Part shown: in pieces, positions 8,177 through 16,868 of the stretch
Numbering within the stretch: position 1 is the stretch's first letter
How the letters are laid out: each line of letters starts with the position of its first letter
Source of the DNA: a bacterium CG_4_9_14_3_um_filter_65_15
GTDB taxonomy: Bacteria; Krumholzibacteriota; Krumholzibacteriia; LZORAL124-64-63
Reading direction: 5' to 3'
NCBI GenBank assembly: GCA_002790835.1
Contig: PFVX01000035.1
Span: 1 to 64,000 of the forward strand
Length of the DNA: 64,000 bases
Made by a program: the position numbers and the translations under genes
The notes under the pieces: model-generated
Seen by the model: the letters and a program-made list of their open reading frames with translations, nothing else
Database searches by the model: none
Told to the model about the DNA's origin: nothing

Positions 8177-8205
8177 ATTATACCATTTATGGAGATTTTG
8201 TTCAA
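8177..8205 (-). promoter_or_regulatory. Strong predicted sigma70 promoter
   Basis: On the minus strand TTGAAC (8205-8200), 17 nt, then a perfect TATAAT (8182-8177). Transcription would start near 8170, giving a leader of about 25 nt with AAGGGG before the ATG at 8145. This is why the TTG at 8205 is rejected as start codon. Confidence 0.65.
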
Positions 8206-8300
8206 TCGGGCTCATTTCCTGCGGGAAGAAAATTGCCCCCGGCGCCCGGTTGCACCACTTTGGCTACTGCAACGAGCCGTCCGGGGAGAATTTGCACATC

Positions 8301-9275
8301 ATGCGCATGCCAAATCAAATCCTGACCCGAATCTTCGTCGTGGTCCTGCTGACCATCGCCCTGTATGTGGCGGGAGCCTTGGCATTCGGATGGCGGGGCA
8401 TCCTGCAAAACCTGCGCAGTGTGCCGCCCTCCCAATTGGTTCTCGTCGCCATGCTCTCCCTGGTCAATTACGCCCTGCGGTTCTGGCGCTGGGAGCGTTT
8501 CCTGCGCCAGCTTCACACGGTCATCCCCCTGCGCGCATCCCTGGGCATCTATTTCTCCGCCTACGTCATGGTCATCACCCCGGGCAAGGTGGGCGAGGTA
8601 TTCAAGGCCGGGTTGCTGAAGGATCGGCAGGGCGCCGGCTTGGCGGTGGGATTGCCGATCATCCTCGCCGAGCGCATCTACGATTTTCTGGGCGTGATGA
8701 TCCTGGCGGTGGTCGGGCTGTCCTTCTGGCCGGGGCCGCTGACGGGCTTGACTTCGGGGTTGGTGGCCGCGGCAGCCCTGCCGGCATTCCTGTTGCTGTT
8801 ACGCAACAAGAGACTCCGCCAGGCTCTGCTCGCGCGAGTCTCCCGCACCGCCAGATTCTCCGATCACGGAGTGGCCTTGAACGACGCCCTGTCCAATTTC
8901 GGCGCCCTTCTGCAACCGGCCCGCGGCATTTCCATGCTGGCCCTGTCCACCGTCGCCTGGCTTTGTGAAGCCCTGGGCATGTACCTGGTCTGCCAGAGCC
9001 TGGGACTTGACGTGGGAATCGGTGATGCGGTTTTCATCTATGCCGCCGGGACCATCGTGGGCAGCCTGTCTTTCCTGCCGGGTGGCCTGGGCGGAACCGA
9101 AGCCACCATTGTTTGGTTGCTGGGTGTCCTGGGTGCGGCGGGTTCGACGGCCGCTTCGGCCGCCATCCTGATCAGGGTCTTCACCCTGTGGTTGGCCGTG
9201 GTGTTGGGGTTCGCCGCGATGGCGCAATTCCGGCAGGAAATCATCCCGGGGCGATCGGCATCGGAAACGGATTAG
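8301..9275 (+). CDS. YbhN/AglD-type (lysylphosphatidylglycerol synthase TM region) membrane protein
   Basis: A 324-aa multi-pass inner-membrane protein of the UPF0104 group. Family signatures include RFWRWERFLRQL early, the VITPGKVGEVFKAGLL segment, PIILAERIYDFLG, and SFLPGGLGGTEATIVWLL near the C-terminus. Relatives are thought to move or modify lipids or lipid-linked sugars; the substrate here is unknown. The ATG at 8301 has GGGGAG about 10 nt upstream; an ATG at 8307 is also possible. The longer upstream frame overlaps the divergent promoter region and is not believed. Confidence 0.8.
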   Translation: MRMPNQILTRIFVVVLLTIALYVAGALAFGWRGILQNLRSVPPSQLVLVAMLSLVNYALRFWRWERFLRQLHTVIPLRASLGIYFSAYVMVITPGKVGEVFKAGLLKDRQGAGLAVGLPIILAERIYDFLGVMILAVVGLSFWPGPLTGLTSGLVAAAALPAFLLLLRNKRLRQALLARVSRTARFSDHGVALNDALSNFGALLQPARGISMLALSTVAWLCEALGMYLVCQSLGLDVGIGDAVFIYAAGTIVGSLSFLPGGLGGTEATIVWLLGVLGAAGSTAASAAILIRVFTLWLAVVLGFAAMAQFRQEIIPGRSASETD

Positions 9276-9297
9276 CGCCAGCTAACCCTCCAGGTGC

Positions 9298-9342
9298 TCG
9301 TCGTCCAGGTCCTAGTCGTCCAGATACTAGTCGTCCAGATAC
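9298..9342. repeat. 15-bp tandem repeat carrying stop codons
   Basis: Three consecutive 15-bp units related to CTAGTCGTCCAGATA lie between the converging genes at 9275 and 9327, with a further degenerate copy before them. On the minus strand they continue the reading frame of the 9327 gene as repeated Y-L-D-D followed by TAG. The copies differ mainly at GAG versus TAG, so the repeat number does not change the protein but the stop base does. Confidence 0.8.
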
Positions 9343-9713
9343 TCGGCTTCCTTGGCCAACTGCAGGACGTTGCGGAAATCCGCGATTTCCCGGCGCAAAT
9401 TCCGGATCTCCAACACTTTCAGCAGCAGGCGCCGCAAGACGGTGAGGATCATGGCCACCACCATGCCCGTGGCCAGATATCGGTACCAGGGATTGAGGTC
9501 GGCACCGTGACGAGCAAAGAGGTGCCAGACGGCCCGGCCGAACATCACCAGGAGGATTCCGAAGACTCCGGTCAGGGCCACCTGCAGCAGGGATGCCGAG
9601 TACTCCTCGCGGCATCGGTGATACTGCCGCAAGGCAAAATCCGCACTGTTCGGACCACTGAAGCGGGACTGGAACAGTTCGGACTTCCTAGGGGATTTCT
9701 TCGAAATCAGCAT
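9327..9713 (-). CDS. Hypothetical small membrane protein
   Basis: A 128-aa protein not recognised as a known family. A cytoplasmic-looking N-terminus of about 45 residues rich in charged residues is followed by two hydrophobic segments (about 43-62 and 80-97), then an amphipathic helix and the acidic end AEYLDD. The stop codon falls inside a 15-bp tandem repeat. The ATG at 9713 lies inside the 3' end of the 59-aa gene upstream (26-nt overlap), so the two are probably translated together. Confidence 0.65.
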   Translation of the reverse strand: MLISKKSPRKSELFQSRFSGPNSADFALRQYHRCREEYSASLLQVALTGVFGILLVMFGRAVWHLFARHGADLNPWYRYLATGMVVAMILTVLRRLLLKVLEIRNLRREIADFRNVLQLAKEAEYLDD

Positions 9714-9867
9714 CGCTGATATCCTGATCGGTCAGGGTTTTCGAGTCCGCTGGTTGTGGCGGAGGCGGCTGGGAGGCCGGAGTCTTTGCCGGAGTTTTCC
9801 AGGCCAGAAAAAGTCGGCGGGCCAGAAGGCCAATGATGAAGAACCAGAAAAGTCGAAGCAGGAACAT
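9688..9867 (-). CDS. 59-aa DUF4834-like small protein
   Basis: An ATG at 9867 opens a 59-codon frame: a hydrophobic N-terminal helix (MFLLRLFWFFIIGLLARRLF), a proline-rich linker and an acidic C-terminus ending DADFEEIP. This layout, with a closing D-x-[DE]-[FY]-E-E-[IV] motif, resembles the DUF4834 small proteins of Bacteroidota; that match is from memory and weak. GGTGG precedes the start. It overlaps the downstream 128-aa membrane gene by 26 nt, which supports it being real. Confidence 0.55.
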   Translation of the reverse strand: MFLLRLFWFFIIGLLARRLFLAWKTPAKTPASQPPPPQPADSKTLTDQDISDADFEEIP

Positions 9868-9888
9868 GACGCCACCGTGGTGATCGTG

Positions 9889-9965
9889 TGGTACGCCCGG
9901 CGGGATTCGAACCCACGACCTTCTGCTCCGGAGGCAGACGCTCTATCCAGCTGAGCTACGGGCGC
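9889..9965 (-). tRNA. tRNA-Arg (anticodon CCG)
   Basis: Acceptor GCGCCCG with CGGGCGT, a D arm GCTC/GAGC, an anticodon stem TCTGC/GCAGA with loop CTCCGGA (anticodon CCG, decoding CGG), a T arm GTGGG-TTCGAAT-CCCGC and an encoded CCA. All canonical positions are present. Confidence 0.95.
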
Positions 9966-10026
9966 ACAAGACAGGGGCAAATAATGCGACATGGAATAGG
10001 CAGCGTCAAATGGGCATTTGCCGGGC

Positions 10027-11754
10027 TCAACCCGCTGTGCCGCCCGCGGACTCCAGCAGTTTCCGCGCAAATGCCTCCTGGTGGCCCGTGTCGTCCTCCG
10101 CCTCCACTCCGCCCAGCAGGCGGGTCAGTTCCCCCACCCGGGCCTCCCCCTCCAGGTAGGTTGCCCGGGCAACGGTGCGCTTTCCCTGCTGCCCCTTGCT
10201 GATTTTCAGATGCCGGACACCCCGGGCGGCAACGGTCGCCAGGTGGGAGATGCAGAGAACCTGGCTGCGCCCGGCCAGATTCGCCAGGAGGTCGGCGACC
10301 GGGGCGGCGCCCTCCATGCCCAGCCCGGCGTCGATTTCATCGAACAACCGCAGGGGTTGGTCCCCGCTGTCGGCATCCAGCACCGAAACGCCGAGGTAGA
10401 TGCGTGACCTCTCGCCTCCCGAAGCGATGCGATGGGCCGGCCCGAAGGCCTCGCCGGGGTTGGTGCGAACCAGCAACTCCACCCGATCGCAACCGTGCTC
10501 CGCAGGGAGGCAGGGCTCACCGTTCACCACGACGGGCCCCTCCTCTTCACGGGAAATTTCCACGGAAATGCGGCACGCGAGGCCAGGAAGTCCGAGGGGC
10601 CGCAAGACCTTCACCAGGGCGGCGGCAAGCCTTTCGCCACCCTCCACACGGCGTGCGTGCAACGCCGTTGCCGCGTCGCCCAGTTCCTTTGCGGCCCGGG
10701 CAACCTCCGCCTCGAGGCGTTCGATTTCCTCCCCCGAGCGGTCCTGGAAGTCCAGCTGTGCCCGGAGCTCCTCGGCCAGTGCGATGAGGTCGGGCGTTTC
10801 CCAGTGGTACTTGCGCCGCAAGTCCTCGTACAACGCTTTGCGGGACTCGAGTTCGTCCAGTCGCGCCGGATCGATCTCGCAGGTGTCGAGATACTGGCCG
10901 AGCCGCCGCGCCGCATCCTCCAGCGTGGCCTCGGATTCGCGCAGCACAGATACGATATTTTCCAGGCGTGGGCTATCGCCGCCCACCCGATCCAGTTCAC
11001 CCAAGGCCCGGTTGAGCAAGGCCCGGGCGGACGGTTCGCCATCCTCCAGCAGTTCCCTGGCCAGCGCGGCTGATTCCAGCAGCCGGCGGGCGTTGCGGCC
11101 GAAGTGGATCTGTTCGGCGAGCAGCATTTCTTCCTCGGCGTCGAGTCCGGCCTGGTCCAGTTCCTCCAGCTGGTAGCGCCACATTTCCACCTGGCGTCGT
11201 CCCTCTTCCGCCTGGGCCACCGCCGCGTCGACCTCGCTTCGGGCGGCCAGGAAGTCCCGGCGGGCTTCCGCCACGGCCGCTAAGGCCGTGGCATTTCCCT
11301 GCCAGCGGTCGAGCAACACCCGCGCGAAATCGGGCCTGGCAAGCTGACGTTGCTGATCCTGGCTCTGGATGTTCAGCAGGATTTCCCCGAGCTGCTTCAG
11401 GATCGCCATGGAGGAGACAAGACCGTTGATCACCACCCGGTCCCGGCCGGCAGGCCGCAACTCCCGGCGGACCACGAGAATTCCGTCCTCATCCAGGCTC
11501 ATGCCCATGCGCACGGCCTGACGCCGCAGCCGCGGGCGTTCCTGAAGGTCGAAAACGCCCTCGACGAATCCCAGGTCTTCGTCCTGGCGAACCCATTCCG
11601 CGCTTGCGGGGCGGCCGGCCAACAGGCCAAGGCCACCGGCCACCACCGATTTCCCGGCGCCGGTCTCGCCCGTCAGGACGGTCAGGCCGGGACCCAGGGG
11701 AATCACCAGATCGTCGATGATGGCCAGGTTGTGGATGCGGAGTTCCAGGAGCAT
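10027..11754 (-). CDS. recN: DNA repair protein RecN
   Basis: SMC-like ATPase acting in double-strand break repair and recombination. The 575-aa product is close to the usual length. Walker A GETGAGKS is at 29-36, a long coiled-coil middle follows, and the C-terminal half has the ABC signature SGGERSR and Walker B LRLFDEIDAGLG, ending in HLATVAARGVRHLKISK, all RecN-typical. It lies downstream of nadK with a 9-nt gap, the common nadK-recN arrangement. Confidence 0.95.
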   Translation of the reverse strand: MLLELRIHNLAIIDDLVIPLGPGLTVLTGETGAGKSVVAGGLGLLAGRPASAEWVRQDEDLGFVEGVFDLQERPRLRRQAVRMGMSLDEDGILVVRRELRPAGRDRVVINGLVSSMAILKQLGEILLNIQSQDQQRQLARPDFARVLLDRWQGNATALAAVAEARRDFLAARSEVDAAVAQAEEGRRQVEMWRYQLEELDQAGLDAEEEMLLAEQIHFGRNARRLLESAALARELLEDGEPSARALLNRALGELDRVGGDSPRLENIVSVLRESEATLEDAARRLGQYLDTCEIDPARLDELESRKALYEDLRRKYHWETPDLIALAEELRAQLDFQDRSGEEIERLEAEVARAAKELGDAATALHARRVEGGERLAAALVKVLRPLGLPGLACRISVEISREEEGPVVVNGEPCLPAEHGCDRVELLVRTNPGEAFGPAHRIASGGERSRIYLGVSVLDADSGDQPLRLFDEIDAGLGMEGAAPVADLLANLAGRSQVLCISHLATVAARGVRHLKISKGQQGKRTVARATYLEGEARVGELTRLLGGVEAEDDTGHQEAFARKLLESAGGTAG

Positions 11755-11763
11755 GGTCGGACC

Positions 11764-12657
11764 CTAACTGCCCAGGCGCTTGGTGCCGCCCCAATTCAGT
11801 TTGTGGCGCAGGACCCGGTAGAAATGACTCTGGGGAAATTTGACCAAGGCAACCTCGTTGTCCGCTTCCCGGAAAACCACGCGGTCACCGTCGGCCAATT
11901 CGATGGCCTTCTGTCCGTCCGTCGTCAGACTGGCGCCTTCACCTGTTTCGTGAAGAATCAGCTCGATCTTGGTGTCCTTGGAGACGATGAGTGGTCGCAT
12001 GCCCAGGCTGTGCGGGCAGATCGGGGAGATGATCAGGCCCAGAACGGACGGGTGGCAAATGGGGCCACCGGCCGAGAGGCTGTAGGCGGTGCTCCCGGTG
12101 GGGGTGCTGACAATGATCCCATCGCCCAGAAAACGGCCCAGGGAATCTCCGTCCAGGGTCAATTCCATGTCCAGGGCCCGCGGCAAGGAGCCCATGTTGA
12201 CCACGAGGTCGTTCAGGGCGTTGGTCCCGGCGAGGCGTTGGCCGTTCCGCCAGACGGATCCGTAAACCCGCGCCCGCCTGTCGAGGTGGCACTTGCCCGC
12301 CAGGAGGATCTTGATCGCCTCTTCCAGTTCCTGGACCGGAACATCGGTCAGGTACCCCAGGGACCCCAGATTGACCCCCAACAGGGGGACGCCCGAAAGC
12401 CCCAGGACGCGTGCGGCTCGGAGCATGGTCCCGTCGCCCCCCAGGGCGACCACCACATCGGCAACCTTGACCAGTTCAGGATTCGGAACGCAGGATACGT
12501 CTTTGGCCAGAGCCGCCTCGAGATCGGTCGAGGCAAAAAGCCGCGTTCCGAAACGGGTGCACTGATCCTTGATCACCTTCACCGCGGCCGGCAGTTCTGC
12601 CTTCGCGGGATTTCCGAACAGGCCGATGGTGCCGATGCTGGCCAGGGAATCGGTCAT
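11764..12657 (-). CDS. nadK: NAD kinase
   Basis: Phosphorylates NAD to NADP using ATP or polyphosphate. The 297-aa product has the GGDGT motif at 73-77 and the substrate-loop region TPTGSTAYSLSAGGPI. The start is the ATG at 12657, which overlaps the dxs stop as ATGA; the longer open frame to 12741 lies within dxs and is rejected. Operon dxs-nadK-recN. Confidence 0.95.
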   Translation of the reverse strand: MTDSLASIGTIGLFGNPAKAELPAAVKVIKDQCTRFGTRLFASTDLEAALAKDVSCVPNPELVKVADVVVALGGDGTMLRAARVLGLSGVPLLGVNLGSLGYLTDVPVQELEEAIKILLAGKCHLDRRARVYGSVWRNGQRLAGTNALNDLVVNMGSLPRALDMELTLDGDSLGRFLGDGIIVSTPTGSTAYSLSAGGPICHPSVLGLIISPICPHSLGMRPLIVSKDTKIELILHETGEGASLTTDGQKAIELADGDRVVFREADNEVALVKFPQSHFYRVLRHKLNWGGTKRLGS

Positions 12658-14564
12658 GATGCGTTCTGCGTCCGGGATTGCTTGCTTCTGCTGCCCAGGA
12701 ATTCCCCGGCCCGGGCGGCGATGCCCTCGGCATCCAGGCACAGGTCCGCAAGAAGTTCCGGACGGGTGGCATGCTCCTGGAAGTTATCGGGAATACCCAG
12801 GATCCGGACAGCGGGGGTTTCGCTCCCTTCGCGACCGGCGGACCATTCGAGAACGGCCGATCCGAATCCGCCGGCGGCGCTGTTCTCCTCGATGGTCATG
12901 ACGTGGGTATGGGTGCTCCAGACCCTGTCCAGGAGGGCGAGGTCGAGAGGTTTGATGAAACGCATATCCACCACTTCGGCCTGCACCCCGGATGCCGCCA
13001 GGGATTCGGCCGCAACCAGCGCAGGGTGGACCATCGAGCCGACGGCCAGCAGGCAGATATCCGTCCCCGTGCGCAGGACTTCCGCGGTCCCGATATCCAG
13101 GGGCCGGGGGTCACCTTTCAGCTCCACTCCCAGGCCTGAGCCCCGAGGATAGCGGATGGCGCTGGGGCCGTCGGTCCGCGCCAAACCAGTGGCCAGCATG
13201 TGACGCAACTGGTCTTCATCGCGCGGCGCCATGACCATCATCCCGGGAATCATCCGCATGAAGGACAGGTCGAAAACCCCGTGATGGGTCGGCCCGTCCT
13301 CACCAACAAGGCCGGCCCGGTCGACGGCGAAAACCACCGGGAGTTTTTGCAGCGCGACATCGTGGATGATCTGGTCCAGCGCACGTTGCAGGAAGGTGGA
13401 ATAGATGGCGGCTACGGGGCGTTGACCGCGGCAGGCGAGACCGGCGGCGAAGGTCACCGCATGGCCCTCGGCGATGCCGACGTCGTGGCAACGTTCCGGA
13501 ACGGCCTCGCGCAGGTGGGACAACCCCGTGCCCGACGGCATGGCCGCGGTGATCCCGTGGATCCGAGGATCCTTCTTGGCCAGGTCAGCCAAGGTCCGGC
13601 CGAAGACCCCGGTATAGGTGGGGACCTTGGGCGGCACGACCTTGATCCCCTCGGCGCGGTTGAACTTCCCCACGCCGTGGTAGCGTTGCCCGTCCTCCTC
13701 GGCAAAGCGGTAGCCCTTGCCTTTTTCGGTGAGGACGTGGATCAGGACCGGTCCCTTCAGCTTCCTGACGGCCCGCAGGGTACGGATGAGCACGGGCAGA
13801 TCATGACCGTCAATGGGACCGAAATACTTGAAGCCGAGTTCTTCGAACAGGATGGTCGGAACGACCAACTGCTTCATGCTCTCCTTGATCCGCCCGGCAA
13901 GGACCCTCGCCTTGCTGCCGTGCGGCAGCCGGCCCAACAGCTCCCAGAGGTCCGCCTCGAGTCGCACGTAGTGCTTCCCGCTGGTGATGCGGGTCAGGTA
14001 CTTGGCAATGGCCCCGACGTTGGGCGAGATGCTCATCTTGTTGTCGTTCAGGATAACGATGAGATCGGATTGCATTTGCCCGGCGTTGTTCAGGCCCTCG
14101 AACGCAAGGCCCCCGGTGAGGGCGCCGTCCCCGACGACTGCAATGACCGAGTGGTCCTCACCGCGGGCATCCCTCGCGGCGGCGAAACCGACCGCGGCGC
14201 TAATGGCCGTGCTGGCGTGTCCCACGCCGAACATGTCGTGCTTGTTTTCGGATCGCTTCGGGAAACCGGAAATCCCGTTCCGGCTGCGGAGGGTGGCGAA
14301 ATCGTCACGGCGGCCCGTCAGGAGCTTGTGCCCGTAAGCCTGATGGCCCACATCCCACAGCAGTTTGTCGGTGGGAGAACGGAAAACCCGATGCAGGGCG
14401 ACCGTCAGTTCGACCACACCCAAGCTGGCCCCCAGGTGGCCACCCGAGCGAGAGACCGTATTGACGATCTCCTCGCGCAAATCGGCACACAACCGGGTGA
14501 GTTCGGCTGCAGATAAGCCCTGGAGATCCGCGGGCTCGTTGATGTGGGGCAAAACGGGTTCCAT
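12654..14564 (-). CDS. dxs: 1-deoxy-D-xylulose-5-phosphate synthase
   Basis: First enzyme of the MEP isoprenoid pathway, condensing pyruvate with glyceraldehyde 3-phosphate using thiamine diphosphate. 636 aa; the ThDP motif GDGALTGG...NDN is at about 145-175, with the transketolase-type pyrimidine and C-terminal domains after it. The ATG at 14564 has AAAGGA upstream; a TTG at 14579 is a less likely start. With ispA about 500 bp upstream it forms an isoprenoid gene group, which probably supplies polyprenyl carriers and quinones. Confidence 0.96.
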   Translation of the reverse strand: MEPVLPHINEPADLQGLSAAELTRLCADLREEIVNTVSRSGGHLGASLGVVELTVALHRVFRSPTDKLLWDVGHQAYGHKLLTGRRDDFATLRSRNGISGFPKRSENKHDMFGVGHASTAISAAVGFAAARDARGEDHSVIAVVGDGALTGGLAFEGLNNAGQMQSDLIVILNDNKMSISPNVGAIAKYLTRITSGKHYVRLEADLWELLGRLPHGSKARVLAGRIKESMKQLVVPTILFEELGFKYFGPIDGHDLPVLIRTLRAVRKLKGPVLIHVLTEKGKGYRFAEEDGQRYHGVGKFNRAEGIKVVPPKVPTYTGVFGRTLADLAKKDPRIHGITAAMPSGTGLSHLREAVPERCHDVGIAEGHAVTFAAGLACRGQRPVAAIYSTFLQRALDQIIHDVALQKLPVVFAVDRAGLVGEDGPTHHGVFDLSFMRMIPGMMVMAPRDEDQLRHMLATGLARTDGPSAIRYPRGSGLGVELKGDPRPLDIGTAEVLRTGTDICLLAVGSMVHPALVAAESLAASGVQAEVVDMRFIKPLDLALLDRVWSTHTHVMTIEENSAAGGFGSAVLEWSAGREGSETPAVRILGIPDNFQEHATRPELLADLCLDAEGIAARAGEFLGSRSKQSRTQNAS

Positions 14565-14615
14565 GCGGATCCTTTCCAACGACCGCTGCCGAACGGGACA
14601 GCCCTCAAAACAAGA

Positions 14616-15071
14616 TTAACCCGGCCCCAGTCCGAACGCCAGACCGAAAAGTCCCCCCAGGACGGCGCCAGCCACCAGGTGTGCCGGATGGTGATGGCGG
14701 GGATCGAGATAGTCCATGGCCCTGCGGGCCATGGAACCGGAAATCTCAATCCGGTCGAGAACGAGGAAGAGGGCCCGCTGCTGTTCGACCGCAGCCCCCC
14801 CCAGTTTTAGGGCGTCATGGAAACCGATGACGGCGAATGCCAGGGCAAAACCGGCTTCCGGACTCGACCAACCGCAACGCCCGATGACGAGGGTCAGCAG
14901 GCAGGTCGCCACGCAGGAGGCCAGGCTGGGGAGGCCGGAACTCTGAAAGAGCATGAACAATTGGATACGCCGCTTGGGGATGGAATACAGCAGGGTCTTG
15001 AAGACCTGGCAGAACAATCCGCAACCCAGAACAATGGCCCAGATCGGGCTTTGGATTCCCCCGGGTATCAT
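14616..15071 (-). CDS. Divergent PAP2 (DUF212/YuiD-like) membrane protein, histidine lost
   Basis: A 151-aa membrane protein with the architecture of the DUF212 family: N-terminal W-A-x-x-x-x-x-x-C-Q-x-x-K segment, a central motif, and three or four helices. In the family the central motif is G-G-M-P-S-S-H-S-A; here it reads SGLPSLASC, so the His is Ala. The usual Y-D-A-x-x-V-R-R segment reads HDALKLGGAAVEQQ. It starts with an ATGA overlap on ispA (15068-15071), so it belongs to the isoprenoid operon and might act on a prenyl phosphate, but catalysis by the known mechanism looks unlikely. Confidence 0.65.
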   Translation of the reverse strand: MIPGGIQSPIWAIVLGCGLFCQVFKTLLYSIPKRRIQLFMLFQSSGLPSLASCVATCLLTLVIGRCGWSSPEAGFALAFAVIGFHDALKLGGAAVEQQRALFLVLDRIEISGSMARRAMDYLDPRHHHPAHLVAGAVLGGLFGLAFGLGPG

Positions 15072-15982
15072 GATTCCCGCCGCCAGAGGAATTCTCCCAG
15101 GGCCAGCAGGGATGCCGCATCATCGGTCTCGCCAACAAGGGAGCGCAGCAGTTCCAGTCCGCACCGACCGTGGTGTTCGGTCCATTCCCGGGCTGCGGCC
15201 TCGCCCCGACTCCGAATCACGGTGGCCTTGCCTGAAGCGGAGTCCTTGCCCGGGGTCTTGCCCAGCGCCGCGGCCTGCCCGTGCAGATCCAGGAGATCAT
15301 CGGCGCCCTGGAAAGCCAGGCCCAAATGAATGCCGGCTTCGGCGAGCCCGGCCACCATGACGTCGTTCCCGCCGCCCAGCAGTCCACCGGCGGCAAGAGC
15401 GGCAGCCAGCAGCCGTCCGGTTTTCAGTTCATGGATCCTCTCGACGGCCTCGGCATCCAGATCCTCCCCTTCCCCGTCAAGATCCAGCTGTTGCCCGCCC
15501 GCCATTCCGGAGGGACCGACGGCGGCGGCCACCAGGGCCACCAGGCGTCCCGCCAACGGGCCCGATGCTTCGGCCAGCCACTGGAAACCGAGGGCCTGCA
15601 GGGCGTCCCCGGCCAGAATGGCGGTGGCCTCGTCGAAGGCCACGTGGCAGGACGGACGCCCGCGGCGCAGGTCGTCATCATCCATGGCCGGCAGGTCGTC
15701 ATGAATCAGGGAATAGGTATGCAGACATTCCAGACCACAGGCGGCCATCATGGCCGACTCTCTGGCGGGATCCGCAGGCCGGCCGGGAATCCGGGCGACC
15801 GCCCGCATGGTCCACAACAGCAGAATCGGGCGCAGGCGTTTGCCGCCGCCGAGAAGGCTGTGCGCCATGGCGGCACGCAGACGTTCCGGAATGCCCCCCT
15901 CGGCCTGGAGATGAGACGCAAGGGCGTCAGCGACCTGTGCTCGCGCCCTTTCCCACGCGGGTTGCAGATCAACCCAGGCCAT
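15068..15982 (-). CDS. ispA: Polyprenyl (farnesyl/geranylgeranyl) diphosphate synthase
   Basis: Short-chain trans-prenyltransferase elongating DMAPP with IPP. 304 aa; GGKRLRP at 46-52, first Asp-rich motif DDLPAMDDDD at 95-104 (the DDxxxxD form seen in bacterial FPP synthases), second motif DDLLD at 228-232. It overlaps folD by 14 nt and the DUF212-like gene by 4 nt. The xseA/xseB genes often found beside ispA are not here. Confidence 0.93.
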   Translation of the reverse strand: MAWVDLQPAWERARAQVADALASHLQAEGGIPERLRAAMAHSLLGGGKRLRPILLLWTMRAVARIPGRPADPARESAMMAACGLECLHTYSLIHDDLPAMDDDDLRRGRPSCHVAFDEATAILAGDALQALGFQWLAEASGPLAGRLVALVAAAVGPSGMAGGQQLDLDGEGEDLDAEAVERIHELKTGRLLAAALAAGGLLGGGNDVMVAGLAEAGIHLGLAFQGADDLLDLHGQAAALGKTPGKDSASGKATVIRSRGEAAAREWTEHHGRCGLELLRSLVGETDDAASLLALGEFLWRRES

Positions 15983-16856
15983 GCCAACCCTCGTTTCGCG
16001 CCATGGCCTCGCAGGTGTTTTCCAGCAGCATGGCGATGGTCATGGGGCCGACTCCACCCGGGACAGGGGTCAATGCTGCGGCGTGTCCCATCAGGGCCTC
16101 GCTGTCCGCATCCCCCACCAAGCGCGTGCCCTTGGGATGGGTCGGGTCGGTGATCCGATTGATGCCCACATCGATCACGACCGAACCTTCGGGGATAACA
16201 TCGGGACCCAGGGCGCGAGGCACACCCATGGCCGCGATGATCAGGTCGCAATCCTTGAGGGCCCCTGCAAGGTCCGGGGTGCGGCTGTGGCACATGGTGA
16301 CGGTCGCATCGCCGCCCTCCCCCTTGAGATTCAGCAGCAGGGCAAGCGGCCGACCGACGATCACGCTGCGCCCGACCACCGCGACCCGTCGTCCCACGGT
16401 CGAAATGTGGTAGTGGGCCAACAACCGCAGAATGCCCTTGGGGGTGCAGGGCACGAAGCGTGGCCGACCCGAGACCAGGCGGCCCAGGTTGTCGGGATGG
16501 AAACCGTCCACGTCTTTGGCGGGATCCACCGCTTGCAAAACGCGATCCTGGTCGATGCCCGAGGGCAGAGGAAGTTGCACCAGAATGCCGTCGATGGCCG
16601 GATCGTTATTCAGGTCGGCAACCAGGGCCAGGGCCTCGTCGGTGCTGGTGGTAGGCGGCAAGCGATGGGTCACATGGTGGAGCCCCAGTTTCTCGCAGCC
16701 CTTCTCCTTGTGTCGGACATAGACCTGCGAGGCGGGATCTTCTCCGATGAGCACCACAGCCAATCCCGGGCTGCGGGGCGCGGAAGTCAACTTTGCCCGG
16801 AGTTCCTCGAGAACGGCATCCCGCACCGGGACTCCCTTGAGCAGACGCGAATCCAT
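15969..16856 (-). CDS. folD: Bifunctional methylenetetrahydrofolate dehydrogenase/cyclohydrolase
   Basis: Interconverts 5,10-methylene-, methenyl- and 10-formyl-tetrahydrofolate with NADP. 295 aa; the conserved active-site Y-V-x-x-K segment (YVRHKEKGC) is near residue 50, ILVQLPLPSGI is in the middle, and GRSVIVGRPLALLL is the nucleotide-binding start. It lies 12 nt after rny and overlaps ispA, so it is in the same polycistron. Confidence 0.95.
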   Translation of the reverse strand: MDSRLLKGVPVRDAVLEELRAKLTSAPRSPGLAVVLIGEDPASQVYVRHKEKGCEKLGLHHVTHRLPPTTSTDEALALVADLNNDPAIDGILVQLPLPSGIDQDRVLQAVDPAKDVDGFHPDNLGRLVSGRPRFVPCTPKGILRLLAHYHISTVGRRVAVVGRSVIVGRPLALLLNLKGEGGDATVTMCHSRTPDLAGALKDCDLIIAAMGVPRALGPDVIPEGSVVIDVGINRITDPTHPKGTRLVGDADSEALMGHAAALTPVPGGVGPMTIAMLLENTCEAMARNEGWHGLG

Positions 16857-16868
16857 GCTTCCTCCCGC

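Noticed and set aside
9732-10070. 112-codon minus-strand frame across tRNA-Arg
   Set aside because: Overlaps a certain tRNA gene and the better-supported 59-aa gene in another frame.
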